Under the pieces are notes generated by a model. It was not told where the DNA came from. It did not search any database and saw nothing but the letters and a program-made list of their open reading frames with translations. Positions 42,222 to 51,635 of a stretch of 64,000 bases of DNA are shown piece after piece. The position numbers and the translations under genes are program-made. Numbering within the stretch: position 1 is the stretch's first letter; each line of letters begins with the position of its first letter. Location: contig NZ_JAIWNB010000003.1 of assembly GCF_020215705.1 (NCBI RefSeq), positions 310,001 to 374,000 on the forward strand, written 5' to 3'. This DNA comes from Nonomuraea aurantiaca. GTDB taxonomy: Bacteria; Actinomycetota; Actinomycetes; Streptosporangiales; Streptosporangiaceae.

Positions 42222-43135
42222 CGCTCCAGGTCTGCCACACGCTCGACCGGTCGATCGCCGTCACGGCGGGGGACGTCGAGCTGTTCACCTACACCTACCG
42301 GCCCGATACTCCCACGCTGGAGTCGCCCAAGCCGTACCTGCACCCGATCAGGACCCTGGCCGGTGAGGTCGTGTCGCTGTTCAGGCCGCACGACCACGTC
42401 TGGCACAAGGGGATCGCCTGGTCCCTGCCGCACGTGGGCGAGCACAACTTCTGGGGCGGCCCCACGTACGTCCACGGCAGCTTCTACGTACAGCTCGACA
42501 ACAACGGCAGCGCCGTGCACCAGGAGCTGACCACGCTGTCGGCGGAGGGCGAACGCGCCGAGATCGGGCACCGGCTCGGCTGGCGCTCCCAGGCCGGGCA
42601 GCCGGTCATCGACGAGCGGCGCACGCTGACGGCCCAGGTGCTGGACGACGCGACCTGGGTGCTGGTCTTCGAGACGGCCATGACCAACGTCTCGGGAGCC
42701 GCGCTCGACATCGGCTCGCCGACCACCAAGGGCCGCGAGAACGCCGGCTACGGCGGCCTGTTCTGGCGCGGCCCGAGATCGTTCACCCAGGGCATCGTTC
42801 AGTCGCCGACCGGCGCCGGAACCGGGGACGACCTGCGAGGGACGCGGGCGGAGTGGTTCGGCTTCCGCGGCCGGCACGACGGGAGCGGCGGCTGGTCGAC
42901 CATCGTCATGGTCGACGACGCCGCCAACCCCCAGCACCCGCCGCAGTGGTTCGTCCGCAGTGAGGAGTTCGCCTGCCTGTGCCCGGCGCCGTTCTTCAGC
43001 GAGGAACTGCGGGTCGCGGACGGGGAGACGGTCGGCTTCCGGTACGCGGTCGTGGTGGCCGCCGGAGACCACGGCGAGGAAGGCGCCCGGCACCTGGCCG
43101 ACCAGGGCCGTGACGCGTTGGGGGTGCGCTCATGA
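42218..43135 (+). CDS. DUF6807 (PmoA-like) family protein
   Basis: This 305-residue soluble protein contains the DUF6807 blocks KPYLHPIRTLAGEVVSLFRP, DHVWHKGIAWSLPHVGEHNF and GYGGLFWRGPRSF. The His-rich HPIRT and DHVWHKG motifs may bind a metal. The family is annotated PmoA-like in sequence databases and occurs with sugar oxidoreductases in carbohydrate clusters; activity has not been established to my knowledge. ATGA overlaps on both sides couple it to the oxidoreductase and the cupin gene. Confidence 0.85.
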   Translation: MTLQVCHTLDRSIAVTAGDVELFTYTYRPDTPTLESPKPYLHPIRTLAGEVVSLFRPHDHVWHKGIAWSLPHVGEHNFWGGPTYVHGSFYVQLDNNGSAVHQELTTLSAEGERAEIGHRLGWRSQAGQPVIDERRTLTAQVLDDATWVLVFETAMTNVSGAALDIGSPTTKGRENAGYGGLFWRGPRSFTQGIVQSPTGAGTGDDLRGTRAEWFGFRGRHDGSGGWSTIVMVDDAANPQHPPQWFVRSEEFACLCPAPFFSEELRVADGETVGFRYAVVVAAGDHGEEGARHLADQGRDALGVRS

Positions 43136-43851
43136 CCTTCCCCGGCGGCACGTCGGTCACCCGGTTGTCGGTCTACTCGGGCGCGTGCTCCGATGGCCTG
43201 GAAGGCGGCACACCGCACATGCACACCGCCTCCACCGAGGCGTACGTCGTCATCGGCGGTAGCGGCGCGTTGCAGACCTTGGACATGCGCGGTTTCCGGG
43301 AGACGGAGCTGAGCCGCGGTTCGACGGTGTGGTTCACGCCGGGCACGATCCACCGGGCGATCAACCGAGGTGGTCTGGAGGTGGTCGTGGTGATGCAGAA
43401 CGCCGGGCTGCCCGAGGCGGGTGACGCGGTGATGACGTTCCCGCCGGAGATCGTGGCCGACGCGGCCCGTTACCGCGAGGCGGCCACGCTGCCTGCCGGC
43501 GCGGGGGTGGAGGAGGCGGTGCGGCGTCGGCGTGATCTGGCCGTGGCGGGGTTCCTGCGGCTGGCCGAGAGCCTGGCCGACGGGGATCAGGGACCGTTGC
43601 GGGAGTTCTATGACAGCGCGGTCGCGTTGGTGCGTCCCGCGGTCGCGGGCTGGCGGCGTACCTGGGAGGACACCGTCGCCCGGCAGACCCACCACACCGC
43701 CGAGGTGCTCGACGCGCTGGAACGCGGCGACGGGACGCACCTGCGCGAGGCCACGCTGCTCGAATCCCCGCCCGAAGCCCGCTGGGGCATGTGCGGCCGC
43801 CTGCACACTCACGACGTCGCCCACCCGCAGGTCCACTCGGCCCCCAGCTGA
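43132..43851 (+). CDS. cupin-domain protein
   Basis: This 239-residue protein has an N-terminal cupin barrel with the metal ligands H-x-H ... E (PHMHTASTEAYVVIGG) and the second motif PGTIHRAINRGG. The C-terminal half is helical. Sugar-acid binding or isomerisation is common for such cupins. It is the last gene of the operon starting at 41127. Confidence 0.85.
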   Translation: MTFPGGTSVTRLSVYSGACSDGLEGGTPHMHTASTEAYVVIGGSGALQTLDMRGFRETELSRGSTVWFTPGTIHRAINRGGLEVVVVMQNAGLPEAGDAVMTFPPEIVADAARYREAATLPAGAGVEEAVRRRRDLAVAGFLRLAESLADGDQGPLREFYDSAVALVRPAVAGWRRTWEDTVARQTHHTAEVLDALERGDGTHLREATLLESPPEARWGMCGRLHTHDVAHPQVHSAPS

Positions 43852-43907
43852 CCACGCTCCCCGCCGACCCACCGCTTCTTCTCCCTGGATCAGACGGGGC
43901 TGAAACA

Positions 43908-45035
43908 ATGTGCGGCATGGCCGAAGCCTCGCCTGAAGGGCGTCCGTCACCGGCGACCCTGCACGATGTCGCGCGGGAGGCGGGCGTCTCCATCGCCACG
44001 GCGTCGCGCGCGCTCAACGGCAGCACACGCAACGTCCGTACGGAGAACGTCTCCCGGGTGCTGGCGGCGGCGGCCAAGCTCGACTACGAGCCGCACCTGT
44101 CGGCCCAGGCGATCGCCAAGGGCTCGACGCGCACGGCGGCCTTGGTGGTGGGCGACGTGGCCGACCCCTACTTCTCCGCCATCGCCGCCGGGGTCAGCCG
44201 GGTGGCCGAGGCGGCCGGACTCATCGTCACCATGGCCGTCGCCGACCGGTCACCCGACCGCGAGCTCGAGATCGTCAGAACGGTACGTGGCCAGCGCCCG
44301 CGCGTCATCATCATCGCGGGCAGCCGCGTCGAGGGCGCCGGCACGCGTGAGGCGCTGGTCGAGGAGCTCGAGCAGTACCGCACGGCCGGTGGGCGCGTCG
44401 TGCTGATCAGCCAGCAGGACCTGCCGTTCGCCACCGTCACCATCGACAACCGCGGCGGGGCCAGGCGGCTCGCCCGCGCGCTGGCCGGGGTGGGGTACCG
44501 GCGGTTCGCGGTCGTCCACGCCCCCGACCGGGTCCGCACCTCCCGGGACCGGGTGGACGGCTTCACCGAAGGGCTGCGCGAGGTGGGCATCGCCCTGGAC
44601 GGCCGGTTCCTGCTGGAGACGGAGTTCACCCGCGCCGGCGGCTACGAGGCGGCCCGCGAGCTGGCCGGACGCGGGCTAGAAGGGATCGAGGTCGTCTTCG
44701 CGGTCAACGACGTGATGGCGATCGGCGCGATGACGGCCTTCCGCGACGCCGGGCTGGTGCCGGGCGAGGACATCGCGGTCGCCGGGTTCGACGACATCGG
44801 CTCGGCGGTGGACGTCGTGCCGGCGCTCACCTCCGTGGCCGTGCCCCTGGAGGAGGCCGGCGCGAGCGCGATGCGCCTCGCACTCGCCGAGAGCGCGGGC
44901 TCCGAGGGCGTGGAGTCCGAGAGCGCGGAACCCGAGAGCGCGGAACCCGTACGGATCGAGCCCTTGAAGGTCGGATCCGCGCGGATCGAGACGCGGGTGA
45001 TCCTCCGCGAGAGCACCCCTCCCCGGCCGCGTTGA
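43908..45035 (+). CDS. LacI-family regulator (second)
   Basis: This 375-residue protein has HTH ATLHDVAREAGVSIATASRALNGST and a sugar-binding core (VVGDVADPYFSAIAAGVSRV, FAVNDVMAIGAMTAFRDAG, AVAGFDDIGSAVDVVPALTS). It is closely similar in layout to the regulator at 39852, suggesting a gene duplication. Near the C terminus it has an acidic insertion (SEGVESESAEPESAEP) encoded by an exact 15-bp tandem repeat at 44919-44948. The start is 43908 (MCG...) or 43917. It lies upstream of the DUF2264 gene, with 22 bases between. Confidence 0.92.
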   Translation: MCGMAEASPEGRPSPATLHDVAREAGVSIATASRALNGSTRNVRTENVSRVLAAAAKLDYEPHLSAQAIAKGSTRTAALVVGDVADPYFSAIAAGVSRVAEAAGLIVTMAVADRSPDRELEIVRTVRGQRPRVIIIAGSRVEGAGTREALVEELEQYRTAGGRVVLISQQDLPFATVTIDNRGGARRLARALAGVGYRRFAVVHAPDRVRTSRDRVDGFTEGLREVGIALDGRFLLETEFTRAGGYEAARELAGRGLEGIEVVFAVNDVMAIGAMTAFRDAGLVPGEDIAVAGFDDIGSAVDVVPALTSVAVPLEEAGASAMRLALAESAGSEGVESESAEPESAEPVRIEPLKVGSARIETRVILRESTPPRPR

Positions 45036-45057
45036 TCGCGAGCCGTATTATCCGCTT

Positions 45058-47013
45058 ATGTCATCCCTGCGCCTCCCACCTGCCGATACCGCATTGTCCG
45101 CCCACACCGGCTGGACCCGGGCGCACTGGGAGGCCGTGGCGGATCACCTGCTGGAATCCGTGGTGCCGTACGCGACCGACGACTTCGCGCAATACCGCAT
45201 GCCGGGCAGGGAGAGCCGGTCGGGGACGGTGAGTGACGGTCTGGAGGGGTACGCCCGCACGTTCCTGCTGGCCGCGTTCCGGATCGCCGGAGCGGGCGGT
45301 GCGGTGCCGCCCGTTCTCCTGGAGCGGTACGCCCGAGGGCTGGTGGCGGGGACCGATCCGGCGCACCCGTACGCCTGGCCGCCGCTGACCGACATGTCCC
45401 AGCCGCTGGTGGAGGCGGCCTCGATCGCGCTGGCCCTGCACGAGACCCGGCCCTGGCTGTACGACCGGCTGTCCCCGGCCGAGCAGGAGCGGGTGGTGGC
45501 CTGGTTGGGGGGCTTCGTCGGCAGGCGGACGCCGGACAACAACTGGGTGCTGTTCCGGGTGGTCGTCGAGCAGTTCCTGGCCGAGGTGGGCGGGCCGTAC
45601 AAGCCCGACGAGATCACCGGCGGCCTGGAGCGGATCGAGGAGTGGTACGTCGGGGACGGCTGGTACTCCGACGGCGCGGGCAAGAACTTCGACTACTACG
45701 CGGGCTGGGCCTTGCACCTCTACCCGCTGCTGTGGGCCAGGATGGCCGGGGACGCGGCCCGCCTGGAGCGTTACGGCGAGCGGCTGCGGGTCTTCCTGGG
45801 TCAGTACCAGCACCTGTTCGCCGCCGACGGCGGGCCCGTGCATCAGGGGCGGTCGCTGACCTACCGGTTCGCCACGGCCGCGCCGCTCTGGCTGGGCGCG
45901 CTGACCGGCTCCTCGCCGCTCCCGCCCGGCCGGACCCGGCGGATCGCCAGCGGGGTGCTGCGCCACTTCGTCGAGCGGGGCGTGCCGGACGAGCGGGGGC
46001 TGCTGACGCTCGGTTGGTACGACACGTTCCTGCCGGTCACGCAGAGCTACTCGGGGCCGGGCTCGCCCTACTGGGCCAGCAAGGCGTTCCTCGGCCTGCT
46101 GCTGCCCCCCGAACACCCGGTATGGACGGACGCCGAGGTCCCGGCGCCGATCGACCTCGCGGACCAGGCGGTGGCGATGCGCCCGCCGGGGTGGCTGCTG
46201 CACGCCACCCGCGAGGACGGCGTGGTCCGGCTGGTCAACCACGGCAGCGACCGGGACCGGATCCAAGACCCCTCGGGGGTGCCGGACCCGCACTATCTCA
46301 AGCTCGCCTACACCAGCCACACCGGCCCCAACCTGGCCGAGACGGCCGGCAACGAGGCTGCCGGCAACGAGGCTGCCTGTATCGACGGGAAGGCGGTCGG
46401 CGTCGACGGGGAAGTGGTCGTCGTCGCGCCGGACGGCGCCGTCTCCCGCAGGCGCCGCATCGAGCCGCTCACGACGCAGGATCGGTTCGCCGCCTCCGCC
46501 TACCGCGACGACCTGCCGGCCGGGCCGGTCCACGTGGTGACGGCCTCGGTGGTGGACGGGGCGGCCGAGGTACGGATCCACCGGGTCACCGCGCCGGCCG
46601 GACACCAGGTCAGAGACGGTGGCCACGCCATCGCGGGAGAGGAGCCGCCCACGGCGCGCAGCGGCGAGCTCTGGGCGTCGGCGCGGCGGGCGGACGGGCT
46701 GGTCAGCGTGGTGCGCGGGCTGCACGGCTACACGGCGGCCGGGGTGGCGGCCGCTGAGGGCGCGAACGCCTTCGGACGGCACTCGGCCACCCCGTACGTG
46801 CTCGCGGACGCCCACCCGGGCGGGACCGCCGTGTACGTCAGCCTCGTCCTGCTCACCGGCGCGGACGAGGCGCGGCCCCCGGAGGTACGGGTCGACGGCG
46901 ACCAGGTCACCCTCGACCTGCCGGGCGGCGACTCGGCGACGGTCCGCCTCACCGAGACCCCCACCTGCGTCCGCGTGAAAGGCGGCACATGGACGGACTC
47001 ACCCCCGCGTTGA
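45058..47013 (+). CDS. DUF2264 domain protein
   Basis: This 651-residue protein has an N-terminal (alpha/alpha) toroid-like DUF2264 domain (TDDFAQYRMPGRESRSGTVS, LEGYARTFLLAAFR, DNNWVLFRVVVEQFL, FDYYAGWALHLYPLLW) and a C-terminal beta region. DUF2264 proteins are common in polysaccharide-utilisation clusters and are likely hydrolases or lyases acting on uronic or deoxy sugars; the activity is not proven here. There is no signal peptide, so it acts on imported oligosaccharides. A 15-bp exact duplication lies at 46345-46374. It is followed after 41 bases by a dehydrogenase gene. Confidence 0.88.
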   Translation: MSSLRLPPADTALSAHTGWTRAHWEAVADHLLESVVPYATDDFAQYRMPGRESRSGTVSDGLEGYARTFLLAAFRIAGAGGAVPPVLLERYARGLVAGTDPAHPYAWPPLTDMSQPLVEAASIALALHETRPWLYDRLSPAEQERVVAWLGGFVGRRTPDNNWVLFRVVVEQFLAEVGGPYKPDEITGGLERIEEWYVGDGWYSDGAGKNFDYYAGWALHLYPLLWARMAGDAARLERYGERLRVFLGQYQHLFAADGGPVHQGRSLTYRFATAAPLWLGALTGSSPLPPGRTRRIASGVLRHFVERGVPDERGLLTLGWYDTFLPVTQSYSGPGSPYWASKAFLGLLLPPEHPVWTDAEVPAPIDLADQAVAMRPPGWLLHATREDGVVRLVNHGSDRDRIQDPSGVPDPHYLKLAYTSHTGPNLAETAGNEAAGNEAACIDGKAVGVDGEVVVVAPDGAVSRRRRIEPLTTQDRFAASAYRDDLPAGPVHVVTASVVDGAAEVRIHRVTAPAGHQVRDGGHAIAGEEPPTARSGELWASARRADGLVSVVRGLHGYTAAGVAAAEGANAFGRHSATPYVLADAHPGGTAVYVSLVLLTGADEARPPEVRVDGDQVTLDLPGGDSATVRLTETPTCVRVKGGTWTDSPPR

Positions 47014-47054
47014 AGTGCCCGCGTAACCGTCCACCTACCTGAGGAGCCTGCCTG

Positions 47055-48062
47055 ATGTCACGGCCACCCGTCGCGGTCTTCGCGATCGCGCCCTGGGCCT
47101 TCCACGACGTCTTCCCCGCCGACCTCGTCGACCGGTTGCGGCAGTCGGTGGAGGTCGACGCGACGGTGACGTTCACCTCGTTCGAGGGCGAGGAGGCGGC
47201 GCGGGCGCTGGCCGGGGTGGAGATCCTGCTGACCGGGTGGGGCTGCCCGCGGATCGACGCCGAGGTGCTGGAGGCGGCGCCCGGCCTGCGGGCCGTCGTC
47301 CACGCCGCCGGCACCGTCAAGGCGATCGTCGATCCCGTCGTGTTCGAGCGGGGAATCCTCGTGTCGTCCGCGGCGGAGGCGAACGCCGTGCCCGTCGCCG
47401 AGTACACCATCGCCATGCTGGTGCTCGGCGCGAAACGGGTCTTCGAGCGGGCCGGTCACTACGCGGCCGGCGCCGACCGGTCCGCCTGGCAGCAGGGGGC
47501 GGGCACCGGGCTGTACGACCGCACCGTGGGCGTGATCGGGGCCTCCCGGGTGGGCCGGCACGTGCTGCGGCGGCTGCGCACCTTCGAGGTCGACGTCCTG
47601 CTGTCCGACCCCTACGTCTCGCCGGAGGAGGCGGCCGAAATGGGGGCCGAGCTGGTCGACCTGGACGAGCTGTGCCGGCGCAGCGATCTGGTCACCGTGC
47701 ACGCCCCGGCCCTCGCCGAGACCCGGCACCTGCTGGACGAGCGCCGTCTCGGCCTCCTGCCGGACCAGGCCGTCGTGATCAACACCGCCCGTGGCTCGCT
47801 GATCGACACCGAGGCGCTCACCAGGGCGTGCGCGTCCGGTCGCGTCTCGGCCGTGCTCGACGTGACCGACCCCGAACCGCTGCCTCCGGGCCACCCCCTC
47901 TTCGGCCTGCCCAACGTGCTCGTCACCCCGCACGTGGCGGGCGCGCAGGGACGCGAGTTGCGGCGGCTCGGCGAGTACGCGATCACCGACCTTGAACACT
48001 TCACGCGGGGACGCCCGATGCGCGGCCGGGTGACGGCCGAGCAGCTGGCCCGCCTGGCCTGA
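47055..48062 (+). CDS. D-2-hydroxyacid dehydrogenase
   Basis: This 335-residue protein of the D-isomer 2-hydroxyacid dehydrogenase family has a NAD-binding loop GVIGASRVGRHVLRRL, catalytic Arg in NTARGSLIDTEAL, an acidic residue in LDVTDPEPLPP and catalytic His in VTPHVAGAQG. It probably acts on a hydroxyacid formed in the adjacent sugar pathway. The serine-pathway enzyme SerA is usually longer, with an ACT domain, so 3-phosphoglycerate is unlikely. gaggagcctgcctg precedes the ATG. Confidence 0.88.
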   Translation: MSRPPVAVFAIAPWAFHDVFPADLVDRLRQSVEVDATVTFTSFEGEEAARALAGVEILLTGWGCPRIDAEVLEAAPGLRAVVHAAGTVKAIVDPVVFERGILVSSAAEANAVPVAEYTIAMLVLGAKRVFERAGHYAAGADRSAWQQGAGTGLYDRTVGVIGASRVGRHVLRRLRTFEVDVLLSDPYVSPEEAAEMGAELVDLDELCRRSDLVTVHAPALAETRHLLDERRLGLLPDQAVVINTARGSLIDTEALTRACASGRVSAVLDVTDPEPLPPGHPLFGLPNVLVTPHVAGAQGRELRRLGEYAITDLEHFTRGRPMRGRVTAEQLARLA

Positions 48063-48087
48063 CGACCTGCCGAAAGCCGAAATAAAC

Positions 48088-48214
48088 CGAAAACCTTTTC
48101 GCAACAGACGACAAGGCAGTCCGGCGCGCCGATTGACAGCGCCCTTATATCGGTTTACGTTGCCGAAAACCTTTTATTTAGCCGGTTCGACAGAAAGGAT
48201 TGTTAGCGCTACCA
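48088..48214 (+). promoter_or_regulatory. promoter with three LacI-type palindromes
   Basis: TTGACA (48133-48138) and TACGTT (48156-48161), 17 bases apart, form a good promoter. CGAAAACCTTTTCG (48088-48101) lies upstream. CGAAAACCTTTTAT (48164-48177) lies at the expected start of transcription. TGTTAGCGCTACCA (48201-48214) lies downstream. The first two are near-identical direct copies of a palindromic LacI-type operator; the third is a different AGCGCT-centred type. The leader is about 107 bases. Confidence 0.75.
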
Positions 48215-48274
48215 CAAGCAAGCGCTAGGTTCGATCACTCCCCCCAAGCGTTCGATCGGATCGGATCACTCTGC

Positions 48275-51200
48275 ATGAGAAGAATCATCACGGCCCTCCT
48301 GCTCATCGCGGGATCACTCGTCTTAGGCGCTCCCGCGCAGGCTGCCCAGACCATCGGATACCCCACCTTCAACGGCCCGTCGATCCCGGCCGCGCCGGGT
48401 TCGTACACGACCGGCAACATGATGCAGGCCATCTACGACTCTGAGAGCTCGGGCACGGACTTCTGGATGGACCGGCTGCTGGCCCGCCCCGGCAACGACC
48501 CGGCCGGAACCTGGCTCATGTCCCGGGGACGCGCCCTGTTCATGAAGACCCACACGCCGGACACGCTCGGCTTCGCCGGTCAGGTGGCGTACTGGGAGAG
48601 CATCAGCAACAACAACGCCTACACCGTCGCCATCACGCCGGGCACCTTCACCGAGCAGGTCAACTCCCGCTGGCAGGCACCGAGCTACTGGAAGAGCGTG
48701 CACACCAGCGGCTCCATCACGGTGAACCAGACGAAGTTCATCACCAACAACAACGTCGCCGTGACGAACCTGTCGATCACCAACGGCGGCTCCAGCTCGA
48801 CCACGCTGCAGCTGCGGGCGACCTCCCCGTACGCCACCTCGGGCAGCGGCAGCGAGCTGACCGGGCAGGTCAACGCCTACAACAACCTCACCACGATCTA
48901 CCCTCGGCTGACCGGCGACGGCTTCACCGTCTCCAGCGGCGGTCTGAACAGGTCCGTGACGATCCCGGCCGGCGGGACCGTGACCGCCAAGGTGGTCATG
49001 GGCTTCGTCACCAACGAGATCCCCGAGTCGCGGACCGAGTATGACGCCTACGCGGGATACACCCACGCCACCGCCTTCGCCACCCACGTACGGGCCTACA
49101 ACCTGTGGTGGGCACAGAACGTGCCCTACATCGACGTGCCCGAGCCGGCCATCAAGAAGAACATCTACTACCGCTGGTGGCTGATGCGCTTCAACAACCT
49201 CGACGCCGACATTCCCGGGCAGACGTTCCAGTTCCCCACCTCGACCGAAGGGGTGCTGGGCTACAACAACGCCATCGCGCTCACCCAGCCCATGCACATC
49301 GACGACCTGAAGTACCTGCGCAACCCGATCTACTCCTACGGCGACTGGCTGAGTGTCGGGCAGATCTCCAAGAACGGCCGTTTCCTCGACAACCCGGGCG
49401 ATCCCGAGAACTGGTCCAACAGCTACACCCAGTACATCGCCGAGGCGGCGTGGAAGAGCTACCAGATCCACGGCGGCCAGCCGGCGATCGCCGCCAACCT
49501 GGCGCGCTACGCCGAGGGGGACGTCAAGGGCCAGCTGTCGTACTACGACCACGACAACAACAAGCTCATCGAGTACGACTGGGGCGCCCTGACCGGCAAC
49601 GACGCCGACGCCGTCTCCTTCCACTGGAAGCCCGGCAACATGGACCGCGCCGAGTCGGCCTACCAGTACAGCGGCGCGCTGGCCGCCGCGCAGGCGTATG
49701 AAGCGGTCGGCAACACCGCCAAGGCCACCGAGATGCGCACACTCGCCACGCAGATCCAGAACGCCATCGTCAACGTGCTGTGGAACCCCAACCGGCAGCT
49801 GTTCGAGCACCGGCTGAAGTCCACCAACGAGTGGGTGCCGTGGAAGGAGATCAACAACTACTACCCGTTCGCCGTCGGCGCCATCCCCAACACCGCGACG
49901 TACAAACAGGCCCTGCGCCTGTTCGACGATCCGGCGCAGTATCCGATCTTCCCCTTCTACACTGCCAACCAGGCCGACAAGGCGGCCTCGGGCACCGGCA
50001 GCAACAACTTCTCCACGATCAACTCCACCGTGCAGTTCCGGTTGCTCTCCTCGGTGCTGCGGAACTACCCCACCTCGTGGATCGACGCGACCTGGTACAA
50101 GAAGCTGCTGTACTGGAACGCCTGGGCCCAGTACATCAACGGCAACACCCAGTACCCCGACGCCAACGAGTTCTGGGCCGACTGGAACGGCTCCTCGATC
50201 ACCTACCGCTCCTGGATCCACCACAACATCCTGGGCAGCAGCAACTGGACCGTGATCGAGGACGTGGCGGGGCTGCGCCCGCGCAACGACGCGAAAGTGG
50301 AGCTCTCGCCGATCAACATCGGCTGGACCCACTTCACCGTCAACAACCTGCGCTACCGCAACGCCGACCTGACCATCGTCTGGGACGACCCGGCTGACGG
50401 CGTGGTCCGTTACCCGGGCGTGCCCGAGGGCTACTCCATCTTCATCAACGGCAGCAGGGTCGCCACGGTCGGCTCGCTGGTGCCGTTCACCTGGGACCCG
50501 GCCACCGGCGACGTCACCACGAGCGGCACGGTCACCTATCACGTGTCCTCGCCGGGGCTGCAGGCGCCCGCGCAGGTGACGCAGAGCAGCGCCCGGATGG
50601 TGGACCTGCTGAACAAGGCCGGGGTCGACCTGACCGCCAACCTGACCAACCTGGCTCAGGGGGCGAGCGTCTCGACCTCCTCCACCGCGTCGGGCAGCAC
50701 CGCCGCGGGCGCGGTCGACGGCTTCCCGATCAACGAGCCGTTCTGGGGCGGCACGGGGGCCAGTCAGGACTGGTACGAGGTGAACTTCGGATCCGCCCGC
50801 ACCCTCAACGAGGTCCGGCTCTACTTCAAGGACAGCCGCCCGGCCAGCGCCACCTATCGGGCGCCCGCCTCGTACGACATCCAGTACTACAACGGCAGCG
50901 CCTGGGTCAGCGTGCCCGGCCAGGCCAAGAGCCCGGCGGCGCCGCGGGCGAACTACAACGTGGTGCAGTTCCCGGCGATCAGCGCCCAGCGGGTACGGGT
51001 GCTGGCCACCAACGCCTCGGGGGCCAAGACCGGGCTCACCGAGATCAAGATGTTCAACCGGGGCGGCACCCAGCAGCCGCCGAGCGGCAACCTGGCCGCC
51101 TCGGCGACCCCGTCGGCGTCGAACACCTCCTCCTGGGAGAGCGTCGCCGCCGTCAACGACGGGATCGACCCGCCCTCCTCCAACGACACCGTGAACCCGC

Positions 51201-51514
51201 GCTGGGGCTGCTGGCCGGAGACCGGGCAGCAGTGGGTGGACCTGACCTGGTCCGCGGCCCAGAACCTGAACAAGGCGGAGGTGTACTTCTTCGACGATGA
51301 CGAGGGCATCGACATGCCCGCGTCCTGGAAGCTCCAGTACTGGAACGGCAGCGCCTACGTCGACGTGCCCGGCGCGAGCGCGTACGGGCTGGCCAAGAAC
51401 CAGTACAACACCGTCAACTTCACCGCGACGAACACCACCCGCCTGCGGGTGCTGATGACCGGCAACGGTACCAACTCCGTCGGACTCCTGGAGGTCAAGG
51501 CGTACGGACCGTGA
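48275..51514 (+). CDS. secreted (alpha/alpha)6 glycoside hydrolase with two discoidin domains
   Basis: This 1079-residue protein has a Sec signal (MRRIITALLLIAGSLVLGAP, cleavage after AQAAQ) and a beta-sandwich. An MGH1-like catalytic toroid follows (WWLMRFNNLDADIPGQTF, PTSTEGVLGYNNAIALTQPM, YWNAWAQYINGNTQYPDANEFW). Two F5/8 type C (discoidin/CBM32-like) domains end the protein, at about 800-930 and 940-1079. The toroid is a six-hairpin hydrolase, such as the beta-arabinofuranosidase or rhamnosidase-related families; the exact substrate cannot be read. The discoidin domains bind galactose-type sugars. No ribosome site is visible before the ATG. Expression is probably under two LacI-type regulators. 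Confidence 0.85.
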   Translation: MRRIITALLLIAGSLVLGAPAQAAQTIGYPTFNGPSIPAAPGSYTTGNMMQAIYDSESSGTDFWMDRLLARPGNDPAGTWLMSRGRALFMKTHTPDTLGFAGQVAYWESISNNNAYTVAITPGTFTEQVNSRWQAPSYWKSVHTSGSITVNQTKFITNNNVAVTNLSITNGGSSSTTLQLRATSPYATSGSGSELTGQVNAYNNLTTIYPRLTGDGFTVSSGGLNRSVTIPAGGTVTAKVVMGFVTNEIPESRTEYDAYAGYTHATAFATHVRAYNLWWAQNVPYIDVPEPAIKKNIYYRWWLMRFNNLDADIPGQTFQFPTSTEGVLGYNNAIALTQPMHIDDLKYLRNPIYSYGDWLSVGQISKNGRFLDNPGDPENWSNSYTQYIAEAAWKSYQIHGGQPAIAANLARYAEGDVKGQLSYYDHDNNKLIEYDWGALTGNDADAVSFHWKPGNMDRAESAYQYSGALAAAQAYEAVGNTAKATEMRTLATQIQNAIVNVLWNPNRQLFEHRLKSTNEWVPWKEINNYYPFAVGAIPNTATYKQALRLFDDPAQYPIFPFYTANQADKAASGTGSNNFSTINSTVQFRLLSSVLRNYPTSWIDATWYKKLLYWNAWAQYINGNTQYPDANEFWADWNGSSITYRSWIHHNILGSSNWTVIEDVAGLRPRNDAKVELSPINIGWTHFTVNNLRYRNADLTIVWDDPADGVVRYPGVPEGYSIFINGSRVATVGSLVPFTWDPATGDVTTSGTVTYHVSSPGLQAPAQVTQSSARMVDLLNKAGVDLTANLTNLAQGASVSTSSTASGSTAAGAVDGFPINEPFWGGTGASQDWYEVNFGSARTLNEVRLYFKDSRPASATYRAPASYDIQYYNGSAWVSVPGQAKSPAAPRANYNVVQFPAISAQRVRVLATNASGAKTGLTEIKMFNRGGTQQPPSGNLAASATPSASNTSSWESVAAVNDGIDPPSSNDTVNPRWGCWPETGQQWVDLTWSAAQNLNKAEVYFFDDDEGIDMPASWKLQYWNGSAYVDVPGASAYGLAKNQYNTVNFTATNTTRLRVLMTGNGTNSVGLLEVKAYGP

Positions 51515-51519
51515 CCGGC

Positions 51520-51547
51520 GGGGGCGTGCCTCCCGGGGCACGCCCCC
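51520..51547. terminator. strong terminator after the discoidin hydrolase gene
   Basis: GGGGGCGTGCC (51520-51530) pairs perfectly with GGCACGCCCCC (51537-51547), followed by TTC. It starts 6 bases after the stop. Confidence 0.9.
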
Positions 51548-51635
51548 TTCACGGCCCCAGCCGCACGGCCGTCAACGGGAGGGAATGGCCGTTTCCTGCA
51601 AGAACGGGGCGCGGTGGCCGGGTCATCATGAACGT

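Noticed and set aside
48323..51541. 1072-residue open frame antisense to the discoidin hydrolase gene
   Set aside because: The sense frame has a signal peptide, catalytic toroid and two discoidin domains. The antisense frame shows none and runs through the terminator at 51520-51547.
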